Below, piece after piece: positions 54,601 through 63,364 of a stretch of DNA of 64,000 nt (position 1 is its first letter; every line of letters starts with the position of its first letter). Under the pieces are notes generated by a model. The model was not told the DNA's origin. It searched no databases and was given only the letters and a program-made list of their open reading frames with translations. Location of the stretch: positions 1 to 64,000 of the forward strand of contig CAWFKW010000003.1 of the NCBI GenBank assembly GCA_963816535.1. Reading direction: 5' to 3'. The stretch is from CAWFKW01 sp963816535. GTDB taxonomy: Bacteria; Bacteroidota; Ignavibacteria; Tepidaquicellales; OLB5. The translations under genes and the position numbers were made by a program.

Positions 54601-55897
54601 TGGCGCGCATTTAATGGTTAAAGACGGCGAGATGGTCGAAAAGAACCATGTGTTATACGAATGGGATCCGTACAACTCGGTTATTGTTGCCGAGCACACA
54701 GGAATCATCAAATACGTCGATCTTAGAGAAGGGACCAGCTACATGGAAGCTCCTGATGAAACAACGGGGCATATCCAGAAAGTGGTCACCGAGTCGAAGG
54801 ATAAAACGCTTAGTCCGACAATCCAGATCACTGATTCAAAAGAAGAAGTGATGAGTAATTACATTATCCCGGCACAGGCGCATTTATTGGTTAATGATTC
54901 TGACGGTGTGACTGCGGGACAGATACTTGTTAAGATTCCCAGAGATACCGGAAAGACAAGGGATATAACAGGCGGTCTGCCGAGAGTTACCGAATTGTTC
55001 GAGGCGCGCAGCCCCAACTCCCCGTCTATAGTAACTGAGATAGACGGAATTGTTGAAATAGGTTCGCTGAAACGCGGTTCAAGAGAAGTGAAAGTGAAAA
55101 CTTCCGACGGCATGGTGGAGAAGAAATATCTCATCCCGATCGGTAAGCACATTCTTGTAAGAGACGGCGATTATGTAAAAGCCGGCGAAGCGCTTTCCAG
55201 CGGGGCGGTCGACCCTCATGATATTTTGAGGATAAAGGGCGTCGGCGACGTTCAGGCATATCTTGTGAACGAGATCCAGGAAGTTTACAGGATGCAGGGT
55301 GTTAAGATAAACGACAAGCACATTGAAGTTATTGTAAGACAGATGCTGCAAAAGGTCAGGGTTGTTGACCCCGGCGATACTCACTACTTAGAAGGCGAGG
55401 TTGTGCACCGTTTCAAATTCTATGAAGAGAATGAAAGCCTGAAGAACAAAGTCCTGGTTATTGATAAGGGCGAATCTACTAAGGTTAAAATGTACGACAT
55501 AATGGATAAGAAACAGGCAAAGGAAATTAACGCTGACCTGAAGAAAAAAAGCAAAGAGCTGATAAAAGTCAGAGACGCTAACCCTGCGATCGGCAACCCG
55601 ATACTGCTGGGAATAACTCAGACTTCGCTTACCACAGACAGCTTTATTTCAGCGGCATCATTCCAGGAAACTACCAAGGTTCTTACAGATGCAGCTATCG
55701 AGGGTAAAGTAGATCATTTGCTTGGTTTGAAGGAAAACGTTATCGTCGGCCAGTTAATTCCCGCAGGTTCTGGCCTTAAACGTTACAAGGACCTTATCGT
55801 AACGCGTAAGGATGAAGCTGTTGAGCCTGAAAAGGAAAAACCAGCCAAGAAAACCAAGAAAGCCAAGAAGAAAGAACTTGTTGAAGAAGTAGAGTAA
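51616..55897 (+). CDS. rpoC: DNA-directed RNA polymerase beta' subunit, interrupted by one extra base
   Basis: Largest RNA polymerase subunit. The first 140 codons contain the N-terminal zinc site CHCGKYKGIRYNGIVCDRCG and end in ...ERIIYYEN; the following frame resumes YVVINPGP. One surplus T near 52036 separates them. The catalytic loop NADFDGDQMAVHVPLSYEAQ, the bridge and trigger regions, the second zinc cluster CESRRGICAKCYG and [20 protein letters not shown] are intact. Repaired length is about 1427 residues. It starts 25 bases after rpoB. The break is best read as sequencing error. Confidence 0.93.
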
Positions 55898-55922
55898 ACA
55901 GGCTTAGAATATAATGCTAATG

Positions 55923-55944
55923 ACCCCGAGAAATCGGGGTTTTT
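55923..55944 (+). terminator. Terminator after rpoC
   Basis: ACCCCGA-GAAA-TCGGGGT with a following T-run, 25 bases after the rpoC stop. Confidence 0.88.
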
Positions 55945-55981
55945 AGTTTATTAAAACAATAATCAGCAAAACTCCTGAGGA

Positions 55982-57274
55982 ATGAAGACAGTATCCGACT
56001 ATTTTAAATATCTTTACTCGCTTGAGCGAACAGGGATGAAATATGACCTCAACAATATTACTTTGCTCCTTAAAGCGCTCGGCAACCCTCACAGGGATTT
56101 GAAATTCATCCATATTGCGGGGACAAACGGAAAAGGAGCCACGGCTTCTTATGCAGCCTCAATACTAATGGAACAGGGGCTGAAAACAGGACTATTCACT
56201 TCACCTCATATACTAGAATTCAACGAAAGGATACGGGTCAATGGAAAATGCATTTCAGATAACTATGTTAAGAATTTTCTGGACAGTAATTTCAGGATTA
56301 TTAAGAAGATCAAGCCTTCTTTTTTTGAAGTAAATTCGGCGATGGCGTTCAAATACTTTTACGATAAGAAAGTGGACGCGGCAGTTGTTGAAGCGGGATT
56401 AGGTGGACGCCTGGATTCGACAAATGTGATTATCCCCGAAGTTTCGGTAATAACGCAAATAGGTATGGACCACATGCAGTATCTTGGAGGTACGCTGAGA
56501 AAAATTACCCTTGAAAAGATTGGGATCGTGAAAAAAGGAATCGATGTAATTGTAAGCGATAACAATAAGCCGCTTAAGAGATTGTTCAAATCAAATATAG
56601 AAAAAAAACATCTTCACTTCATAGATGAAATGGTCCGAATAATCTCATTTGATAAAAGCGATAAAGGAACGAAATTCAGCGTTAAATACAAGTCCGGCAA
56701 ATCAATTACATTGTTTACCCCCCTTCAAGGGGACTATCAGCTAAGGAACGCTGTCACGGCGATTGAATCGGTAAATCGGTTCACTTATAATGAAGTAACT
56801 GTAGCAGCGATTCGAAAAGGTATTTCGCGCGTTATTAAGAATTCCGGCTACTTTGGGAGGCTGCAGACGATCAATACCAAAGGCGGAAAATACATATTTG
56901 ATATTTCGCACAACCCTGATGGAATTAAAGCGGCTCTGAACTGCCTGAGAACCAAAAAAATTGAAACAGTAATATTCGCGATTATGAGCGACAAAGACTA
57001 TAAGAGTTCAATAAATGAGATTTTGAAACATTTCAAATACATTCTCTTTACCAAGCCTGATTACAAAAGAGCATTGCCTCCGGAAATTATGATGCAATAC
57101 GCCCGGAAGCAGCGTCTTAGAAACAGCCAGACAATATTCAGGACTGAGAATGTTAAAGATGCTCTGAAAATCGCCGGCAAAATTGAAAGGGGCAAGGGCG
57201 GTATACTCGTGATCGGTTCTTTTTTTCTTGTATCAGACGCAATTAAGGCGCTTGGTTTGCTGAAGTACTTTTAG
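55982..57274 (+). CDS. folC: Folylpolyglutamate synthase/dihydrofolate synthase
   Basis: Adds glutamate to folates, and in many bacteria also to dihydropteroate. The 430-residue protein has the ATP-binding loop HIAGTNGKGATASYAASIL, LFTSPHILEFNERIRVNG, VVEAGLGGRLDSTNVI and the C-terminal ISHNPDGIKAAL. Own ATG after the rpoC terminator. Confidence 0.93.
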   Translation: MKTVSDYFKYLYSLERTGMKYDLNNITLLLKALGNPHRDLKFIHIAGTNGKGATASYAASILMEQGLKTGLFTSPHILEFNERIRVNGKCISDNYVKNFLDSNFRIIKKIKPSFFEVNSAMAFKYFYDKKVDAAVVEAGLGGRLDSTNVIIPEVSVITQIGMDHMQYLGGTLRKITLEKIGIVKKGIDVIVSDNNKPLKRLFKSNIEKKHLHFIDEMVRIISFDKSDKGTKFSVKYKSGKSITLFTPLQGDYQLRNAVTAIESVNRFTYNEVTVAAIRKGISRVIKNSGYFGRLQTINTKGGKYIFDISHNPDGIKAALNCLRTKKIETVIFAIMSDKDYKSSINEILKHFKYILFTKPDYKRALPPEIMMQYARKQRLRNSQTIFRTENVKDALKIAGKIERGKGGILVIGSFFLVSDAIKALGLLKYF

Positions 57275-57301
57275 CCTTCAACCGCAAATTTAAATGTCTG
57301 G

Positions 57302-57799
57302 TTAGTTGTCTCCGTCTTTCTGTTTATCCTTATCAAATTTATTGAGTTTCCTGTAATCCTGCAGCAGCTTTCTTAGCTGAGTGTTGAATTTCCGTTCAAA
57401 TATTATCATAACAGCAATCTGCTTTCCTGTTAAAAAGGTCTTCAAATCGGTAAGGAAATCAAGCCGCGCTTTATCGATCTGGCTTTCAAGACTAAGTATT
57501 TCATCAAGAAGGCTGTCTATGCCGTTGCCGCTCTCAATGTTTTGGGTCATTTCAAGGTACGCCCTGGCGCGCTTTTTTGTCAGTTCACCAAGCGTTGAAC
57601 TGAACTCCTTATATTTTTCTTTAAAAGTGGCCGCAGTCTGGTCGTCAAGATCCATCTTCCTGACCATCTTCTCAAGCTTTATCTTCTCTATCTTGTCCCT
57701 TATATTATCCCCGTTGTTTTGAGCGTAAGCGCTCCGCGCCTGGAACAGTCCGCAGGCAAACAACGTTATGGCAATAATCAGTATTTTAAAGCCCGGCAT
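57302..57799 (-). CDS. Periplasmic helical protein, possibly Spy/CpxP-like
   Basis: A 165-residue protein with a signal peptide (ending RSAYAQNN) and an all-helical, highly charged mature part (KLEKMVRKMDLDDQTAATF...). It resembles small periplasmic stress proteins of the CpxP/Spy type, and the helix KARLDFLTDLKTFLTGKQIA with LSxEQ-like spacing fits loosely. It is the third gene behind the sigma and anti-sigma genes, which suggests it is a sensor or target of that system. Confidence 0.5.
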   Translation of the reverse strand: MPGFKILIIAITLFACGLFQARSAYAQNNGDNIRDKIEKIKLEKMVRKMDLDDQTAATFKEKYKEFSSTLGELTKKRARAYLEMTQNIESGNGIDSLLDEILSLESQIDKARLDFLTDLKTFLTGKQIAVMIIFERKFNTQLRKLLQDYRKLNKFDKDKQKDGDN

Positions 57800-57816
57800 T
57801 TTAGTGAATTAGCAAT

Positions 57817-58599
57817 TTATAAATTTGTCTTCTTCAAGTTCTCAAGCAGCTGGTCCTTCTCGTTACCGCTCAGATTGTCCAGCTCGCTCTCGGTTTCATC
57901 GTCTATCGTTCCGAGAACGTGCGCCGGTAAGACCGAGCCCTCCTCTTCGATAAGTGCGAATTCATCGTTTGCATTATCATCCGGGCTATTATTAACATCA
58001 GGATTATTTTCCTTTTTGTTAAGCTCCAGGTTGTCTTCCATATCTTTCTGCGGTTTCACACTTGTGTTTCTCTTAACAATTTTATTCTCTTTAGAAGAGC
58101 TGTTATTATCTGAACTGTTGCTGGCGATATTATCATCTTCCTTCACTGTCTCTTTCTTTTCTTCCTTAATTTCATTCTTTACATTTGAACCGTTGTCGGT
58201 ATTTATTTTCTGTTCTTTGTTGTCCTGTATCTTCGAGATCTGGTTTTCAGGCGATTTTACCAACTGGTAGACTGCGAAAATTAAAATAACAGCCGCGACC
58301 GGAACGATTATTTTCCATATCGCCGCAATATTATCCCAACTGAATTTCTTTGCCGCCCTCGCTTCAATCTTCTCATGTATCCTCGGCAGTAAATTATTCC
58401 AGTATTGAGCAGGCGGTTCTTCGAATTTTACATTTGAAACAAATCCCAGAGTATTCTTTGTTTCATTATAGAATTCTCTCAGCTCAGCCGATTGCTTAAG
58501 CGCGTTATCAACCATAAGCTTTTCATCATTTCCGAGGGCGCCGGTTATATAATCCGGTATCAGGTATTTTAACTCTTCAATATTTATTTCGTTATTCAT
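57817..58599 (-). CDS. Membrane-spanning anti-sigma factor
   Basis: A 260-residue protein: a cytoplasmic N-terminal domain (1 to about 105, EELKYLIPDYITGALGNDEK, a binding segment of zinc-less anti-sigma type), one membrane helix (about 113-133, IIVPVAAVILIFAVYQLV), and an acidic, lysine- and asparagine-rich periplasmic tail. It starts 14 bases after the sigma gene and probably holds that sigma inactive at the membrane. Confidence 0.72.
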   Translation of the reverse strand: MNNEINIEELKYLIPDYITGALGNDEKLMVDNALKQSAELREFYNETKNTLGFVSNVKFEEPPAQYWNNLLPRIHEKIEARAAKKFSWDNIAAIWKIIVPVAAVILIFAVYQLVKSPENQISKIQDNKEQKINTDNGSNVKNEIKEEKKETVKEDDNIASNSSDNNSSSKENKIVKRNTSVKPQKDMEDNLELNKKENNPDVNNSPDDNANDEFALIEEEGSVLPAHVLGTIDDETESELDNLSGNEKDQLLENLKKTNL

Positions 58600-58613
58600 T
58601 CTTGTGTAACCCT

Positions 58614-59186
58614 CTAATTTCCGATTCTCTGTTTCACATATTCCCCTATTTTCTTTACAGCATGAAAGTAATTTGCTTTTATGCCGCCCACCGACTTTTC
58701 AAGTATCTTAGCAATTTCATCATACGGCAATTCGTCATAGTACCTCATATTAAACACCGCTCTTTGCTGCGGGGGCAGAGTCTCGATCGCTTCCTCCAGA
58801 ATTCTCCTTCTTCTCTCGTCGTCCAAATTCTCGCCACCGTCTTTTTCATCCGCACTGATCGGATCCGTCACTATCTCAACGCTTATGGTATTCTTGACCT
58901 TTACTTTCCTGATATGATTTATAGCGTAATTCGTCGCAATCCTGTACAGCCATGTGAATAAATTCGATTCTTCCCTGAAATCTCTTAAAGCTGAATGAAC
59001 CTTAATAAACACTTCCTGAGTAATATCATCCGCATCATCATGGTCCTGCACCATTTTCCGGATAACCCAATATACCTGCTGCTGATATTTTCTGACAATC
59101 TCATTATAGCCCTTTACATCGCCGTTTTTGAACGCACGTACAAGTTCCGAATCCTTATTTTTATCCAGAATACTCTGTGGCGCCAT
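58614..59186 (-). CDS. ECF RNA polymerase sigma factor (RpoE-like)
   Basis: A 190-residue group 4 sigma factor: region 2 DDADDITQEVFIKVHSALRD and FTWLYRIATNYAINHIRK; region 4 LPPQQRAVFNMRYYDELPYDEIAKIL with the GGIKANYFHAVKKI recognition helix. It heads a three-gene set with the anti-sigma and periplasmic protein. Together they form a probable envelope-stress module in which loss of the membrane anti-sigma frees the sigma. About 265 AT-rich bases separate it from the divergent transglycosylase gene. Confidence 0.94.
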   Translation of the reverse strand: MAPQSILDKNKDSELVRAFKNGDVKGYNEIVRKYQQQVYWVIRKMVQDHDDADDITQEVFIKVHSALRDFREESNLFTWLYRIATNYAINHIRKVKVKNTISVEIVTDPISADEKDGGENLDDERRRRILEEAIETLPPQQRAVFNMRYYDELPYDEIAKILEKSVGGIKANYFHAVKKIGEYVKQRIGN

Positions 59187-59451
59187 TACGCGAGTTTAAT
59201 TGCTAAATCTCTATATATACGCAATTTAAAAAAGAAAGCGTTCATGATTTCAGTTGCAATCCAAACAGCGCGCAGCCAATATTCCCTGCTTTCATAGAGT
59301 AAGACGCAAATGTCAAAAAATAGTTTAATTGTATATGATCCTAAAAACACTCATAATACTAACATTCTTTGAAATAATAGTATTTCATTAACATTAAAAA
59401 AATACTAAAATTGAAACTAATGGCTTCAAATTCTCATTTTATATACAGATA

Positions 59452-60444
59452 ATGAGCGCTAAGTCCGATTTAATTCGTATTCTGGCAAAAGTTCCTAAAT
59501 TCATATTCTTGCTGATGTTTTTGGTGGCTTTGGCGGTTATGGTATTAAAGTTCTCGAGCTTTGGCGATTCATTGCTTAAATTCAGATCTTCTGACCCCGA
59601 GGGGGTCATACCGCCTGTTCAAACAGACCCGTTTTCGCCCACCAATTATTTTGATAAAACAAGTTACCGCAACATGAGAGCGATCGAAAACATGGCTTTC
59701 AACTGGCGGACTATATTCGACATATTTGCGTCAAATCCTGAAAATATGAAGCTTAGATACTCCTTATCATCTTCAGTGCTTGAGGATATCTCCAGAAATG
59801 TGAAGCAGCCGGAAGAAATTTACAAGGGCTCGGCTGACGAAGTGCTTGCTGAATACGGCGATGTTATTAAAGATGAATGCAAATATTATAAACTTGATTG
59901 GCGGCTGATACTCGGAATTATGCGCCAGGAATCAGCATTCATCCCCGATGCGGTATCCCACGCCGGAGCATTCGGGTTTATGCAGATTATGCCTCGAACT
60001 GGCTCGGTTCTTGAGCAGGCCCTGAACCTTGATGAACACCATTCGCCGGCGAACAACCTGAAAGCCGGAATATATTACTATGCGCTTCTGGTTGGAAGAT
60101 ATAATGACTGCGGCGATACTAACAAATATAAGTTCGCTCTTGCCGCTTACAATGCGGGCACAGGGCATGTTGAAGATGCCATGTCAATCGCCTATTACTT
60201 TCACAAAGATTATCTTGATTGGGACGTTGTGAAAGAAGATTTGAAGCTGCTCTCATCTTCCGACGATTCCCTTCACAGGATGATATGGAATTCGCATCCT
60301 CCCAACGGAAATTTTTCAAACTGGAAAGAACCTTATAACTACGTTGAGAATATCATGTGCTTCTGGGATCAGTATAAGAAGATATATCCACTGCCTGAAG
60401 ACAGGGTTAAAGTGACTGTAAAGAGAAAGAGGAAAAAGAGGTGA
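59452..60444 (+). CDS. Lytic transglycosylase with SLT domain
   Basis: A 330-residue protein with an N-terminal membrane helix (FIFLLMFLVALAVMVL). The SLT domain (about 140-270) has LGIMRQESAFIPDAVSHAGAF with catalytic E160, FGFMQIMPRTG and LAAYNAGTGHVEDAM. It cuts peptidoglycan between MurNAc and GlcNAc in the periplasm, for wall turnover or for fitting envelope machinery. Confidence 0.92.
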   Translation: MSAKSDLIRILAKVPKFIFLLMFLVALAVMVLKFSSFGDSLLKFRSSDPEGVIPPVQTDPFSPTNYFDKTSYRNMRAIENMAFNWRTIFDIFASNPENMKLRYSLSSSVLEDISRNVKQPEEIYKGSADEVLAEYGDVIKDECKYYKLDWRLILGIMRQESAFIPDAVSHAGAFGFMQIMPRTGSVLEQALNLDEHHSPANNLKAGIYYYALLVGRYNDCGDTNKYKFALAAYNAGTGHVEDAMSIAYYFHKDYLDWDVVKEDLKLLSSSDDSLHRMIWNSHPPNGNFSNWKEPYNYVENIMCFWDQYKKIYPLPEDRVKVTVKRKRKKR

Positions 60445-60458
60445 GGCGTGCTAACTTG

Positions 60459-60476
60459 TCCCCGCGCAAGCGGGGA
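60459..60476. repeat. Palindromic repeat in the 5' end of the PAP2 gene
   Basis: TCCCCGC-GCAA-GCGGGGA followed by TCCA; the same element as at 6595-6614. It lies between the overlapping upstream ATG frame and the first hydrophobic codons of the PAP2 protein. Confidence 0.8.
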
Positions 60477-60497
60477 TCCAATCGCCATTCTGTTAAT

Positions 60498-61304
60498 TTG
60501 AATCTTAAAAGCTTCTTTGTTGCTGCGTTTCTTTTATTGAACTCTCTTTCTTTTTCTCAAAAGAGTATTATTGCTGATTCGATTAAACATTGTGAAAGTC
60601 CCGATATTCGTTTATTCCGCTCAGTTTACGACGATTCAACAGATTTCAAAACAGCGCTTGCATTTCATTTTGATAACTCTCTGCTTCCAATGTCCATTAT
60701 GATGCCAATTGCAGAATATACTTACGGAAGGATTTACGATAAGACGTTTGATGAAAATACAGGATATCTTTTAGCGTTTTCGGAAGCGACAAACATTGCT
60801 GTAACGTTTGGCGTAAAACAAATTGTAAAAAGAAAAAGGCCTTACAGCTCGCTAAGCGGAGTCCGGCAAAAAGACCTTTCGACCCATGATCCGTATTCAT
60901 TTCCATCAGGACATTCAAGCGGTTCATTTACAATTGCTACAATGTTTGCTCTTCGCTATCCCAAATACCCGCAAGCATATGTGCCTATGTATATATGGAG
61001 TCTTATTGTAATCTATGGCAGGCCCTACCTTGGCATGCATTATCCCTCGGATGTGCTGGGCGGCGCCTTAATAGGCGCGGGTTCGTCAATACTTATTTAT
61101 TCACTGAGTAGCGAGTTATTCAGGCTTAAAAATGACGTCTTAAAAGAAACTAAAAATGACGAAGGCTCAATAAACGGAGGCGTGGCTTCTGTATTTGCAG
61201 GGTCTTTAGTAATTTCTGATTTGCTAAACACATATCTATTACGGAACAACAGAATAACTTTTGGAATAAGCCCAAATGGAATGAGTTTAGGAATTAGATT
61301 CTAG
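60498..61304 (+). CDS. PAP2-family membrane-associated phosphatase
   Basis: Type 2 phosphatidic acid phosphatase/haloperoxidase fold, often acting on lipid or undecaprenyl phosphates. The three motifs are KIVKRKRPYS, PYSFPSGHSSGSF and GMHYPSDVLGGALIG. The open frame runs upstream to 60441, but those residues (LSPRKRGSNRH) are translated palindromic repeat. TTG at 60498 gives a proper signal peptide (NLKSFFVAAFLLLNSLSFSQ), so I place the start there. Product about 268 residues. Confidence 0.83.
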   Translation: MNLKSFFVAAFLLLNSLSFSQKSIIADSIKHCESPDIRLFRSVYDDSTDFKTALAFHFDNSLLPMSIMMPIAEYTYGRIYDKTFDENTGYLLAFSEATNIAVTFGVKQIVKRKRPYSSLSGVRQKDLSTHDPYSFPSGHSSGSFTIATMFALRYPKYPQAYVPMYIWSLIVIYGRPYLGMHYPSDVLGGALIGAGSSILIYSLSSELFRLKNDVLKETKNDEGSINGGVASVFAGSLVISDLLNTYLLRNNRITFGISPNGMSLGIRF

Positions 61305-61412
61305 GCTGAAATGTAACTCGAAGCGCTGCTTAGAGCACTCCGAACAGCGTTCGGAGTTACAATAGCACAATTAGAAAAACTATAAATAATTCGTAATTCT
61401 CGAATTGAGAAA

Positions 61413-62222
61413 TCAGTCTCCTATTCTTGAATCAAGCGGGCCTGCCAGGCCTTCGTAGCTTGTCAGTTCTCCTACCAGCGCGCCAATTACGATCTTCACT
61501 TTCACTTTCACAGGAATTTTTCTGTCATCATCGGAAAGGTACACATATAGATCGGATGTCTTGTTCGTGAAACCCTCTTTAAGCATAGGATGCAATATAA
61601 ACGTCTTAAACTCGCCTGCGGCCACACTGACCGTTTCCCGCCCCTCGAATCTGATATCAAGCGGATAAAATCCGTTGTTGTAGAAATAATTTATCCTCAC
61701 TACATCCCCCTCTTTCTTATCTTTCCAGTCCATAGTTCTCGCGTAATAAAAAGACGATATCAGGTCCTGCACATATTGATCGTTCGCGTGATAATTTTTA
61801 TCCTCAACATAATTAACTTTTGTGTAAACCTTCAGGCTTTCCTGTATAAACGTGGCTTCAAAATCATGCTTGTAATCGTTTTCTCTGATATGCTGCTCAT
61901 ATCGCCATGGGAAGATGCCCTGCTTATCTATAAACGTCTTATAATTATCGCGCACTTTATATACCACATCAAAGCTTGAACGCGAGTTAACGTCAAAATT
62001 GACTTCGTATGTTTCGCGGCCGTTATAAATAAACGGAGCCGGGGAAATCGTCATAAACGCTTCCGCAGCCGTTATAAATCCGTAGCTCACTTCAAAAGAC
62101 AACCTTTCTCCAACGCCGAATGCGCTGTTCTGCACTGTCCTGAAGTCCCTTATTATTGTAGTATCTGCCGCAAATACATTGGCGCTTAGAACAAGCAGGA
62201 ATATCATTGATAATTTTTTCAT
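61413..62222 (-). CDS. DUF3108 domain-containing secreted protein
   Basis: A 269-residue exported protein (signal peptide 1-18, ending ANVFA). The mature part matches DUF3108: FGVGERLSFEVSYGFITAAEA near the start and FYPLDIRFEGRETVSVAAGE later, forming a beta-rich fold. Function is unknown in the family. It lies downstream of the glycosyltransferase on the same strand, 45 bases away. Confidence 0.82.
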   Translation of the reverse strand: MKKLSMIFLLVLSANVFAADTTIIRDFRTVQNSAFGVGERLSFEVSYGFITAAEAFMTISPAPFIYNGRETYEVNFDVNSRSSFDVVYKVRDNYKTFIDKQGIFPWRYEQHIRENDYKHDFEATFIQESLKVYTKVNYVEDKNYHANDQYVQDLISSFYYARTMDWKDKKEGDVVRINYFYNNGFYPLDIRFEGRETVSVAAGEFKTFILHPMLKEGFTNKTSDLYVYLSDDDRKIPVKVKVKIVIGALVGELTSYEGLAGPLDSRIGD

Positions 62223-62266
62223 TTATTTACTATTTCCCTTATATTTTCTTATGTATTTCTTTGAAA

Positions 62267-63327
62267 TCAATTCCTTTTCAGCATATATGTTTTTACAAAT
62301 TCATAAACTTCCTCAGGCTTAATATCGTCCATTACATTTCGCGAATCTGAGTTCTTTGCCGGGACAAAAATCTTCTTCTTTTCTGTATATGGTCCCCAAC
62401 GAACCGGGCTCTCCACTTTTACCGGTGAATAAATTCCTATAACAAACGTACCCACTGCAGCCGCAAGATGAATCGGCCCGGATGAATTTCCAATGAAAAG
62501 CGTTGCCTTTTTCAATAGCGCCGCAAGTTCTCTCAAATTTAAGTCAAAAACACTGAAAACTCTATCATTTTTCCTCGTCCTATTCATAATCCCTTTTATC
62601 TGAACAGAATCATCTTTTGTTCCTGTCAGAACTATGTCAAAGTCAGCCTTATCGGCCAATTTCAGTTCAATAAGCTTAACAAAATTTTCATCACTCCATA
62701 CCTTGGCCGAGCCCAGCGTCGGAACATGCATTACAACATAATCCCTTGATAAATCAATCCCTTTTAGTTGTAATTTATTTTTAAGCAATGTGGCCGCATT
62801 GTCCCGGACTTCAATGTGCGGCTCTAACCCTTTTATTCGTTTACAGTTAAACTCATTTAACAGATCCAGATTATATTCCAGCTCATGCTTTACAGATTCC
62901 TTCCTGTGCTGCTTATGCCTGATATTGAAAAGGAACGAATATGACCTGTACGCCGTGCCCAGCCTGTATTTTACTTTTGAGCTGTACAAAGCTCTTGCTA
63001 ACTGCAGGTTGGGGTGTACAACAATTGCCAAATCATACTTGTTTTCATCCAAAACCCGTTTTATATCTTTTATAGTGTCCTTTTCTATAGCGTGAACTTT
63101 ATTTATATTTGGATAATCAATCACAAGCTCGCGGGTTCTGTTATTGACCAAAACATCAATTTTGGCTTCGGGGAAATTGTAGCTCAGAGCGTCTATCATT
63201 GGGAGAGTCAGAATAACATCGCCAATCCTGTCGGTTCTGATAAGCAGAATATTGCGCGGCTCTATGTGATTTGTTTTAATAGCAGTTATAGGAAATGTTT
63301 CGAGTAATTCTTTTAAATATATAACAT
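62267..63327 (-). CDS. Family 9 glycosyltransferase (heptosyltransferase-like), start disturbed
   Basis: Adds a sugar to lipopolysaccharide or a related glycan. The conserved ILLIRTDRIGDVILTLPMID stretch is encoded upstream of the first in-frame ATG (63199), so that ATG cannot be the true start. No in-frame start exists upstream, but an out-of-frame ATG at 63327 would be continuous after adding one base in a short A/T run near 63314. Later motifs include FIGNSSGPIHLAAAVGT and GIYSPVKVESPVRWGPY, the donor-binding region. Reconstructed length is about 353 residues. Confidence 0.85.
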
Positions 63328-63364
63328 TACGTTAATTTTATCAATTTATAAAGAACGGACAAAA

